Shown one piece after another: positions 24,114 to 34,351 of a stretch of DNA of 64,000 nt (position 1 is the stretch's first letter; the number at the start of each line of letters is the position of its first letter). The stretch covers positions 1,472,501-1,536,500 of the forward strand of contig JAJGOT010000136.1 of assembly GCA_022457155.1 (NCBI GenBank). Direction: 5' to 3'. A program made the position numbers and the translations under genes. Source of the DNA: Cladopsammia gracilis (Eukaryota > Cnidaria > Anthozoa > Scleractinia > Dendrophylliidae). The notes beneath the pieces are model-generated. The model saw nothing but the letters and a program-made list of their open reading frames with translations, had not been told where the DNA came from and ran no database searches.

Positions 24114-25647
24114 GTAAGTTATTCTAGCACCAAAATTCTCATAAAATACTATTTCAAGTTTTTTTCAATGCACCGATTCACCGATGGTTGGGGAGTTTCA
24201 GATTGCTTTTAACAGCTTATTTAAGACTGGTACTGTGTCGCCAACTAAATATTCCCTCCTTTATGAACTACTATAATTAAGAACTCTGTGTCTCTGTTAG
24301 TTATTCTTTATTCAGTCAATCTTAATTTAGCTATTGCGCTCAAAATTTCCGCTGTCCTATCCAGTAACTTTTCTTCGGAATGCCTCGATAAACGTTTTCG
24401 GTCGCTGTACAATTACATAGCTTTCATCCAGGTCGAAGGCCGTTTCAAAAAAATTTACGCTTTGCTCAAGAATAGCTGCTGAAGCTTAATCAATATTTAT
24501 TGCTATTTATTCCATGCTATTTATTCCAAAAAAAAACAAAACAAAATTATTATCATTGCTGCTTATTCAAAGTTACTCAGTATTTAGCCAATATTCGTTT
24601 ATTTGCGGAGGTGAAAGGCGAAAGGACCGCTGTTACTTTTAATTAGCGTAAAGCGAGGCGGCGACTCTGCGGCGTTCACATTAATGGAAACGTTGAATGC
24701 TTTTAAAATATTTATCCATTTTCTTGTGTTGAATAGAAACGTATGGGAGAAATTTTCTTAGGAACTCGGTTGACTTGATTCGGTTGTGAAAACGCTGAAA
24801 TAATTCTCGTTATTGGCAAATGTAGACGAATATCCTTCAATTAGAAGTCTAGTAGTTTCTCCCTGCGTCTCTGTGATCATTTTGAGATTATATATATTGG
24901 TGTACGGATGTATGGGCTTATTTTATGATACTCGAAATTATATCTATTGCTTAAATTGAAAAACGGGTCCAACAGGCGAGATATCACCTCCTTATACATC
25001 GTCACGGTTAGATCAATTAGCGGTACGCGCAAACAGCGAGCTCGGTTGCCAAAACAACCTTAATACCTTGTGAGCTTTGAAACAAATAATTTATTTCTAT
25101 CTCTTTTGGAAGTTGATGTTGCACGCCTTTATTTAGGTTCATTTCAGTGTTTCAATCCTCACTAACGGTTTCGCAACTCAGGGTCTCTACTCTTGTCACT
25201 CACAAGAACTAAATTTTCGTTCATGACAAGAGCAGTACTATCTCTATTTTGCGTTTCCGTTAGTAATAGGATAGCCGTTATGGAAAAAAGTTATTATTTC
25301 CTGTAAAAGGTGTTTTCAGCTGTGAAGTTGGAAAAGTGATATAGCCTATCTCTAATAACGTTTGTTTAAGCTCGCGTGCGCTCACACCTTGGAGCAGGAG
25401 TTCGCATACTGATTAGTTTAACGAATCTCATTAAAATCCAACTTTGTTCGCACGTTTTAACACCTCAAGGTTCTTTGTTGCCAACTCAATCATTTTGAGT
25501 TGAATTTTTACTTTCCTTTTACCCTTAAACTAAAATTGTTTCGACAGGATCTTGGTAAAACTTGGTTACTTTCAGGCTAACGACTTGAATTGCTGTACTG
25601 GAGTTCAGCTTTTCAGATATCTTAGGTTTTCCAAATTTTGCACGAAC

Positions 25648-25697
25648 AAAGAAACCCTGTCTAAAAAAAAAAAAAAAAAAAAAAGAAACCCTGTCTA
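25648..25697. repeat. poly(A) tract bounded by a 16-bp direct repeat
   Basis: AAGAAACCCTGTCTAA occurs on both sides of an uninterrupted run of A. The arrangement is that of a target-site duplication around an insert that consists only of a poly(A) tail, as left by an extremely truncated retro-insertion. Slippage of a duplicated sequence is the alternative. Confidence 0.7.
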
Positions 25698-26582
25698 ATT
25701 TCATATTCCTTTCACTATCCGGCTCATCGCAGCTGCGGACACCTAGTTTTCGCATTACAATAACGATTATCTTTAAGAAAAACCAATTAACTTCAACATT
25801 TCACATAAATAGAGCTGCTTTGTAAACCATAAAAAGAGATAGAAGAAATAGCAAAAGTAATAGCAACGTGATCGCTTAATCCCCGAACTGTAAACGTTTA
25901 CTTTTGCTACGGAATAAAGCCAGTTGGACCACAACCTTGGACTCGTAAAATCTGTCCCGTAACAACTGTATTGCGCGCCATTGTCCCTGCCCTGTACCGG
26001 TAAGTTAGCGGCTTGCACTAACAGCACAGCACTGGAGTGGTTTTGGAAAAATGTCGGGCGCGATCCATTCGACCAACATAATCCGGTTTGAATTTCCGAA
26101 ATTTTAATGTAGAATGGAACGGTATTTTCCACTTGAATGAACCGATCTCGTTTCTTTAGCAGGTGATGTTGTTGAGACTTGCTGTAATTCTTCCATAGTA
26201 CCTATAAAAACAGTAAGTTTATATTCATAGTAAGAACACGAACTCAGTTCCACAAACAAGGAATATTCACAACTGGCGGGAATTCATATGCAAAGAAGTT
26301 CGAGCATTGTACAAGCTCAGGCTCATTCGGCCTTGTTTTCAACGTACCAACGGCAGGTTCGATATTTCCTGAATTATCGACAAACATGTGGAAGAAAGAA
26401 TTCTAAACCGTCAAACGTGAAGAAACAGATAAATAAAAATCTCCTTGCGTCGTCATATTTAGCTTTTCACGAGGCAACAACCACGGCTTTATTATCGCAC
26501 CGAATAGAGAAGACAAGACAAGATGATTTATTCAACTATAGGTAAAATTTACATAGGCAACTAAACACAAGTACAGCTAAGG

Positions 26583-26755
26583 TTCGAAATGGTTCCGAAA
26601 ATTTCGAAATGGTTCCGAATATTTCGAAATGGTTCCGAATATTTTAAAATGGTTCTGAAAATGTTTCAAAATTATTACGAAAATGGTTCGAAATTATTAC
26701 GAAAATGGTTCGAAATTATTAAGAAACTGGTTCCGTAAATTTCGAAAATAGTTCG
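26583..26755. repeat. imperfect about 20-bp tandem repeat
   Basis: Eight or so units of TTCGAAATGGTTCCGAAAAT with drifting sequence (GAAAATGGTTCGAAATTATTA in the later ones). Confidence 0.8.
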
Positions 26756-26989
26756 CGATGACTTAATTTGGAGACTGGGAACAAGTTCAGTTCACCTTCC
26801 TTGACTGAGTAAAGATCTTAGAAGCCTGTTTGACATAAAGGTCGCGCAAATGTAAAACACAACTTATATCGACGTTCGACGTTACCGGGAATAACAGGAA
26901 TGTGAATAACAGGAATAATGTAAATAATGTGAATAACAGAAATTCAATAACATCAACATAACGTTTAATCGCCAAGGTAGTCCATTATA

Positions 26990-27863
26990 CCCGGCGTATC
27001 CAATCGAACAAAATCGAACCAAAAATCAATCGAACCCAATCGAACACCAATCGTTCGATTGGGTTCGGTAATCGAACAAAATCGAACATCTATTTTGCTG
27101 TGAGTTCGATTTTCGAACCAATCGAACACAGTCGAACCAATCGAACACAATCGAACACAATCAAACTCAATCGGATTCGATTTTGTTCGGAATCCATGTC
27201 TTGATAAGTAAATCACGCAGGACTAATCATAATCAACTTTTATTGAATGGAATAAATAGAAAAACGTCCAAATATCGAACTGAATGTCAATGTTTAGTAA
27301 TATATATTTTGTAGCAGAGAACAAAACGACGGTAAAATAATGAAATGCACTTTCGTTTACATTTCTATGTTAGAAGGAAGGATATGGTTTCTGCCCTGTT
27401 TGTCACCGTTACACTCAAAAAGAAGTTGCACTATTTCATTCACTGCAACACAGGCAGTGGTGTTCAATATGTGAAGAATCATTATTAGTAGCCAAAACGC
27501 TGCCGCCATCAGTCTGTCCAAGTCCTCGAGGGGCGAGGGCGGCTAAAAGCGACGTTGACAGGAGAAGAGCAATTTCCAGCATGACAACAATTACATTGGA
27601 GGAAGTACTTACTATTTAATTAACATGGATGACAAAAATAGCTAGTGATAATAATCGAACGTTCGATTGAGTTCGATGGTTGGTTGTTCGGTAATCGAAC
27701 GTTCGATTGGGTTCGATTGTTCACTGTTCGGTAATCGAACGTTCGATTTTGTTCGATTGACCAAATTTTATTGTGAGTTCGATTTCGTTCGATTACCGAA
27801 CCCAATCGAACGATTGGTGTTCGATTGGGTTCGATTACCGAACGTTCGATTGGATACGCCGGG
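26990..27863. mobile_element. 874-bp non-autonomous element with inverted AATCGAAC arrays
   Basis: Ends CCCGGCGTATCCAATCGAAC and complement, flanked by the 6-bp duplication ATTATA (26984-26989 and 27864-27869). About 200 bp at each end consist of AATCGAAC and TTCGATTGGG words, and the middle (27200-27640) is unique and non-coding. Frames rich in NRT and FDF residues here are simply translations of the repeat. A related fragment lies at 41175-41356. Confidence 0.82.
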
Positions 27864-28175
27864 ATTATAGTATCATGTATTATAGTGTCCCAATAAAACG
27901 TATAACCTTGGGCAGACCTGCACCTTTCGTAACGCCTAGAGATTGGCGAAGAAAACAATACAACAAACAACTCAACAATGGACCCTAGCGCTAAAACCAA
28001 TAGAGGTGTACCTCAGCCAGGTCGAAGAGGTGCAGGCCTACTGATAACCTTAGCAAAGATAGAAGGTAATCTCAACGGAATTTAAAGTCTTTTGTTGCAG
28101 GGTGTTGTAGGTTAGGGTTAGGAGCACATGGAAAACTCTCTCCCTCCATTATAAAAAATAAACAAAATTTGTATA

Positions 28176-28444
28176 CCGTAAATCCGCTATTAGGTCCCCA
28201 TTTTTTAAAGCAAGAAATTCATTAAGCATCCCCTCCCCTTTTCCTTTTCAGACAAATTCCAGATAATCCAGGGAATAAATTTATATACACAGTACTAGCG
28301 AGCTTTGGGGAAAATATAACCGCCAGTTGTACTAAAAATGATCATTCATTAGTACGGTAATCAATGAGTGGTGAACTGCATGTGTTTCGTTAAAATCACT
28401 CTGAAATAAATAATCACCCCGGGGAGCTTAATAGAGGATTTACG
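28176..28444. mobile_element. degenerate MITE, CCGTAAATCC ends
   Basis: The left end CCGTAAATCCGCTATTAG faces CTTAATAGAGGATTTACG at the right, with TA outside the left end. The layout resembles the better preserved 38146-38406 element, but with different words. Confidence 0.45.
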
Positions 28445-29213
28445 CTAATGGTACGTCGTCGTACACAAGAAAAAAAGTATGTTACAACAAACTTGTTCGT
28501 TGTCGGGTAGTCCTTTTGTTTAGTCCTGCACTTGTCCAAACGATGTCTGTGATTCGCTAAGAAACAATAGATTTGTCCCGCTGGGATGGATTAGGGATAG
28601 GGCATTCTTCAAGTGATATATCAATTGCCAGGGATTTCGTTTGAGGCCGGAGGCCGAACGAAACGTCCGGTAATAAATCGCCGAAGTCCGTTACCGAAAA
28701 CCTTGAATTGTATCGTTAGCCATTCACAGACATCGTTTGGACAGCTGGGACCCCGCTCTCATTATCAATTCAATTCAGTTTATGTTGTTTTCCCTCTGCC
28801 AGACGTTTGAACAAAGTTTTCTTTCGTTCTAAAAAACACGATTCCTTACCACATACAAATATCAAAGACCAAACAACACTTTCGGGTTGTACTTTATTAA
28901 CTCCGATGAACTAACACATTTACTCTTAATTATTAAAAATTCATACAGAAAACATTTGCGGAGAACTAAATATGACACGTGACAAGCGCTAAAAACACGG
29001 GAAGGATTTGGGGTGTGCGCGGAAAGAACGCCTGACCCAGAGATTGGAAAAGTGCCTGCCACACAGTTTAAATGATAATCGAAGGCCAGGGAAAACCTAT
29101 AAAACAACCCGCACAACGGCGGGACAAAAGTCTGGTAACCTATGTGAAAACCAAGCCCAAAACTCCGATCGACCCTTCCTACGAAAATAAAATGTAAAGT
29201 CATTTTACTTATA

Positions 29214-29428
29214 GAGTGATTTTCGTAAGACCGTGAAACAGTATCTAACAATTAATCCAAATTAGCTAAAACTAAACAAAAGAAAACGATGGAATGTGTC
29301 TAATAGTGTCTACTAGTGCCTACTAACTTATTAACTGTTTCTAATTCCATTGTTCTATTTTGTTTAGTTTTAGGTAGTTTTGATTAATTGCTAGCAATTA
29401 CTGTTTCACGGTCTTACGAAAATCACTC
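29214..29428. mobile_element. MITE with GAGTGATTTTCGTAAGACC ends and TA duplication
   Basis: Over 30 bp of inverted end repeat (through CGTGAAACAGTA) with TA on both sides (29212-29213, 29429-29430), typical of Tc1/mariner-type mobilisation. The 215-bp unit has no coding capacity. Confidence 0.75.
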
Positions 29429-30217
29429 TATTTCACGGTTTAAAGGAAAACACTCTAACGCTGTAACAGATCAGGTTGTTAGAAAGTCGGTTAACGCTAA
29501 CCCAGGATTAAAACTTGACCGAGGATTGAATTTCTCTTGTTAGAAATGTTTTTAAAAAAATATTTTTAAGCTACACGCGAAGACAAGTGAAAGTCGAAAC
29601 TAAATGGCGGAAATACTTTGGAAAAATATCCATGGATAAGTAGTTAATTGAAATCAGAATTGATCTTTACCCTGGGTTAGCTTAATCGCGCTTTGAACAA
29701 CCCGATCCAGTGTAATTACAAGCGTGGCCATTGTTTCAGAGCTCCAAAACAATAGCTTCACTTGCAAATTACACTTAAAAAGTGTAAAAAAAATTTTAAC
29801 ATTAACCTTAGATTTCAATGTTTACTACAAATTTCTCTACCGTAACACATGCATACACAAGCCTGCATTAACGAAATCTCGTACAACTAAAACTTCACTC
29901 AGGTGCAAAATTAAATCTGATATATTACCAACTAACCAATACAGCTTTTCAACAGCAATGTTCAGTTGAGAAAAAAATATTTTGTTCCTTTAATGACCGT
30001 ATTGGGAGAATAAAAAGTTTTATGCATCATTTTCCCGTTTACTAATCACCGTTAAATATACGGTAAATATCCAATACTTTCTACCGTCCATTTTTTTGTT
30101 TTTCATTTCCATAATTTTTCGTAACTAATTCAAGATATCCGTACATTTCCATAATCGATGTGCACGACGAATTATCTCAATACACCTTTATTCATAAAAT
30201 GTATCTCAAATAATATA

Positions 30218-30580
30218 CAGTCAACTCTCTCTTTACCGAAAACCTCTATAAGACGCACATCTGGTTTTGGTCCCTGTTGTTTTTCAGTCATTTCATTGTA
30301 TCAAAACTCTCTATAACACGGACACCTCTCTAAGAGGGAGAACGGATACTTTGAAACCAGCAACGGTAACTTGAAAAGTGCTTTTAAGTGAAAAATAGTT
30401 CAAAACGGAAATGTAGGTGCTGAATATAAATATGGTTTTGCTAAAGTAAATGCCTTTAAACGGACGTGTACTCATTGTACATAGATCAGTTTAGAATTAC
30501 TAGTGTCGCGTTACCTCGATTCTCTATAAGCCGGGCAGCTGGCGCCGGTACCGACGGTTTCCGTCTTAGAGAGTTGACTG
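30218..30580. mobile_element. MITE with CAGTCAACTCTCT ends and TA duplication
   Basis: CAGTCAACTCTCTCTT at the left and AGAGAGTTGACTG at the right, TA outside each. CAGT ends and TA targets fit pogo/Tigger-like elements (family knowledge). The interior repeats CTCTATAA and CGGACACCTCTCTAA words, which also occur near 33480-33600. Confidence 0.72.
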
Positions 30581-30674
30581 TAGTTCTAAGATTTCATTGT
30601 AACGCGATATTTATGTTTAACTTTGACTGCAAAGTTTGCAATTGATACTCATTTCCTGTGAAATCGTTCGCCTT

Positions 30675-31619
30675 TTAAAGTGTTGTTTTTCTACTTTTAA
30701 GTTTACTCTTTTTGCTGCCTTGTCCTCTTCGTTGTCTCTTTGGCTTGGATTCCCTTACATCACCCACACCTGCACTAGAAGCAGGATTATTTCCATCTGC
30801 ATCTGCATCTCGAGCATCCGCACCCGCAGTATCTTGCCCACCTCCAGCATTATCTTGCCCACCCGAAACAGCACAAGCAGCATCTTTAGCAATTACACCC
30901 ACACCAGCAGTGTCTTGCACTCCCGCAGCCACAACAGCAGTATCTTCATCAGGCACATCCACAACACCAACATTATCTTGTGCACCAGAACCAGCAGTAT
31001 CTCTAGCAGCAACACCCACAGTATGTTGTGTATTCGAACCAGCACCAGCAGTATCTTTAGCAGCAACACCCACAGTATCTCGTGCACCCGAACCAGCACC
31101 ATCGCCATCTCTAGCACCCACACCCACAGTATCCCGTGTAACAGAAACAGTACCAGTAGCATCCCTATCACCCACACCCACAGTACGCTGTGCACCCGAA
31201 ACAGCACCAGCAGTATCTCTATTACCCACACCCGTAATACGTTGTACACCCGAAACAGCACAAGCAGCATCCCTATCACCCGCACCCACGGTACGTTGTG
31301 CACCCGAAACAGTACCAGCAGTATTCCTATCGCCCTTACCCACAATTCGTTGTGCACCTGAAACAATACCAGCAGCATCCCTATCACCTACACCCAAAAT
31401 ACGTTGTGCACCCGCACCCATATCAGCAGTATGTTGTGCACCTGCACACGCAACCACACCAGCTGTATCTCTAGCACCAGCATCAGTTGCATCTCTAGCA
31501 TCTGTAACTACACTCATACTACCTTGAGCACCTGCGCCTGCAGTATCTTCAGCATCATGAGCTGTAGGTTCCTCCTCCAATGTATCATTGTTGTCAATGT
31601 ATTCAAAATCACCAATCAT
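30675..31619 (-). CDS. candidate 314-aa protein built of 18-residue repeats (intronic, antisense)
   Basis: ATG-started frame. Residues 1-22 are non-repetitive and acidic (MIGDFEYIDNNDTLEEE). The body then holds about a dozen repeats, the best seven being exactly 18 residues with consensus SGAQRTVGVGDRDTAGAV, rich in Gly, Ala, Val and Asp. The last 30 residues form a very basic tail (KPKRQRRGQGSKKSK). There is no signal peptide, and the basic tail could be a nuclear signal. Because a 54-bp tandem repeat lacking stops keeps several frames open, coding status is unproven. The non-repeat ends and good ATG favour this frame. It lies inside the Ly6 intron on the opposite strand. Family not recognised. 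Confidence 0.42.
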   Translation of the reverse strand: MIGDFEYIDNNDTLEEEPTAHDAEDTAGAGAQGSMSVVTDARDATDAGARDTAGVVACAGAQHTADMGAGAQRILGVGDRDAAGIVSGAQRIVGKGDRNTAGTVSGAQRTVGAGDRDAACAVSGVQRITGVGNRDTAGAVSGAQRTVGVGDRDATGTVSVTRDTVGVGARDGDGAGSGARDTVGVAAKDTAGAGSNTQHTVGVAARDTAGSGAQDNVGVVDVPDEDTAVVAAGVQDTAGVGVIAKDAACAVSGGQDNAGGGQDTAGADARDADADGNNPASSAGVGDVRESKPKRQRRGQGSKKSKLKSRKTTL

Positions 31620-31966
31620 GGAAACTTGTTGAGATTAAAATTACAATAGCTTTAATACTGGAACTTCCTTATCACACTTAATGGCATAATAAAACGTTGC
31701 CTGATCCAATTGCATAGTGGTTCATTGTCGGTAAATTAATAACTCACCAATCAGGTTAAACACAAAGGACTAGTGATGTATAGAACTTTGGTCATCCACA
31801 AAGGTACATAGATAATAAGCTCATTGACACAACAGTCCACCACCACAAAAACAAAAAACAAAACACCATATATCAGTAAATCTATGAGTAACAAATTAAA
31901 GTTGAGTACATTTTACATAGCTCATACTGCTTAAAGTCATTACTCATAACACGTCAACTGTCCAGC

Positions 31967-32372
31967 CAACCAGCCGAACCCAAGCACCACCTGCCCATCG
32001 CAATTGCCCCTGGGATTTGGACCCCTTTGGTGAAAATTATATTTACGGGTACCCACAAATGATCCAAGCCTAGCTGAGCTCAAGTCCCACCTGTCCTTAC
32101 AGACCAGCCAAACTCAAGCCCCACCTGCCCATCACATTTGCTCCTGGGATTTCGACCCCTTTGGGGGAAAACTATACTTACCCACAAAAGATCGAAGCCT
32201 AGCCAAACTCAAGCCCCACTTGCCCATTGCATTTGTACCTGGGATTGGAACCCTTTTTTGAGAAAACTACATTTGCCCACAAATGATCCAAGCCTAGCCA
32301 AACTCAAGCCCCACCCGCCCATTGCTTTTGCCCCTGGGATTTCGACCCCTTTGCGGTCTAACTATATTTATA
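31967..32372. repeat. about 95-bp tandem repeat, four units
   Basis: Units share CCAAACTCAAGCCCCACCTG, CCCATTGCATTTG, CCCCTGGGATTTCGACCCCTTT and CCACAAATGATCCAAGCCTAGC. Equivalent points lie near 31991, 32125, 32220 and 32315, so the first unit carries about 39 extra bases. Confidence 0.85.
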
Positions 32373-32526
32373 GAAACGAGATATTTTTTTTTCAGAAACG
32401 AATGTAATTAAGCTTATTATAATAGTTTCTTGTATTTCTTCCTCATTCATAAATAATGTATTTGCATTTATTTTTAACATTTTAGACAGGTAATGCCTTG
32501 TATATATAAGGAAATACCTCAATAGA

Positions 32527-32547
32527 TTGTTGTTGTTGTTGTTGTAC
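32527..32547. repeat. (TTG)n microsatellite
   Basis: Six to seven TTG units, possibly the tail of an old retro-insertion. Confidence 0.7.
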
Positions 32548-33925
32548 ATTCCTCTGTCAGCCTTATCCTCAGGATAATAGCCCCAGGCTGGTACGAGTCA
32601 TTTCTCTGGAGTCGCTTTCACTATTCATTTATGAAGCATGAACCCTCACCGGCTACAATAGTTATAAAAGGTTCTCATGCAGTTAAAGTGTCCATGAAAT
32701 GTATTTTTTGTCTTCGTTTTTATCTCGTTAATGCGCTTGCGCATTAAGCGAGATTTCGAAGTCGAGTACTAAAAAGGGACAAAAGTTGTTAACAAAATTT
32801 TGTGGACTTTTGTCCGGGGGGGTTTCTTGTTCCTTCTTTATAGAAGCTATATTAGGGCATTGAGGATATGGTTGGTTAAAGCGGTTAGGATTTCAAGAAG
32901 GGCGTCACATACTGCCACTAAAATGTTTGGGGAGCACCCCCGGACCTATTGTTAATTTCCCTAGGGTATTGGGATGTCAGAACTTGTGATGAACTTGTCA
33001 TATCTCACATTACGTTACCGCAAAGGCATTAAGTTCTTCTTATAAAGTTTCGATATCTCACGTTACCTATTAGCTTCAATCATTTATCGTAAAGCCAAAA
33101 ATAGGTCAAATGCGTTTTTTGGCAAACGCAGTTTGAGAATTTCACGGTGTATTTTTACGAATGGCGACGTTTTAAGAAAGTTAAATGGGACGGGAAAGTT
33201 TGTGTTTTAATATGAGCGATATGGCAGAGCAAAATTTGCGTTTGTTCTAGTACGCGGGTGGCGGCTTAGAATTTTAAACATGAACGCTTATCAGCATAAG
33301 TGGAAAAGCGTTATTTCCTGAATTATTCTAGAGCTCTCACGCAATGCAAGTATGAACGTCCCAGTATGGGAATCCCGAAACGTCGAGTTGGATATCGAGT
33401 TCGAGTTCGAGTTCGAGTTGGACTTCGAGTTGGATTTCGAAATATGAAAAACTATAATCGATAAAAATCGACAGTCTCCTTACGGACACCTCTCTAATAC
33501 GGATACCTCTCTATTACGGACAGTTTCCTGTGTCCCGACAAAATTCTCACTTATTTTCTTTAAAAAAGACCTCATAATACGGACCCTCTCTAATACGGAC
33601 AACGGGCACTAAATTCGGTCCCAGAGAGCAAATTAATATAAACTTAACCTCTTTATCACGGACACTCCGGTGAACAGGTGATGATAGTTTGAGTAAGTAA
33701 TACAATTTCCTGTTTGCGGTTACAAACATGTATCGCAAGACGTTTTCAGAATAGACCTTATCACGGTTTTTCCAAAATTTTGTATGGGCCTGATAGCAAT
33801 AATCCATCGACACTGCTGGGAAAAGCGTCTCAAAATTAGTAAAATGGCCGAGTTTAAAAGCGATATCTTTTAAAATAATGGAGATATAGCTCCGCAAAGT
33901 CGGCAAATTTCACAGACGTTTGTAT

Positions 33926-34351
33926 CGCGCGGCCAAATATCTTGCCTACCGGCCCTGGGGGTGGACTCCCATATGTGGTCGGGCGGGGGTGCTCGTCGTA
34001 TCTTTTAGGGGTTAAAATTTGGGATCTAGGTATCTTTTAGGGTATATGATGAAAAAACCTTATTTTCCCAGAAAATGGTATCTTTAACGAGGCCAACTAG
34101 GCCGAAACATGTTGTAATGTTATTAAAAGGGTTTAAAAATCAGAGCGTCTCCTGATTCTACACTTTGCTGCACACTGGCCACTCCACCAAAACTGAAAAT
34201 GGTATCTTTTAGGGGTAAAATTCTGGTTGACCACGCCCACTTTGGTATCTTTTAGGGTTCCACTTTTTTTTTCCCGACGAGCACCCCCGCCCGACCACAT
34301 ATGGGAGTCCCTCCCCCGGGCCTACCGGTAGGCAAGAAATTTGGCCGCGCG
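33926..34351. repeat. short perfect palindrome split by a transposon
   Basis: The left half CGCGCGGCCAAATATCTTGC CTACCGG and right half TAGGCAAG AAATTTGGCCGCGCG form one palindrome once the insert and one copy of the 8-bp duplication are removed; its centre would be TTGCCTACCGGTAGGCAA. The insertion lies right at the hairpin tip. Confidence 0.8.
33953..34320. mobile_element. C/G-run-ended MITE (family member D) with 8-bp duplication CCTACCGG
   Basis: Ends CCCTGGGGGTGGACTCCC and GGGAGTCCCTCCCCCGGG, followed inside by ATATGTGGTCGGGCGGGGGT and its complement. The 8-bp duplication CCTACCGG lies at 33945-33952 and 34321-34328. The interior repeats GGTATCTTTTAGGG four or more times. 368 bp, no coding capacity. 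Confidence 0.88.

Noticed and set aside
26965..28000. Frames rich in NRT / FDF residues
   Set aside because: Direct translations of the AATCGAAC arrays of a non-coding element.
30636..31527. Two long plus-strand frames over the 54-bp repeat
   Set aside because: Open only because the repeat lacks stops; the minus frame has the better ATG and non-repeat ends.
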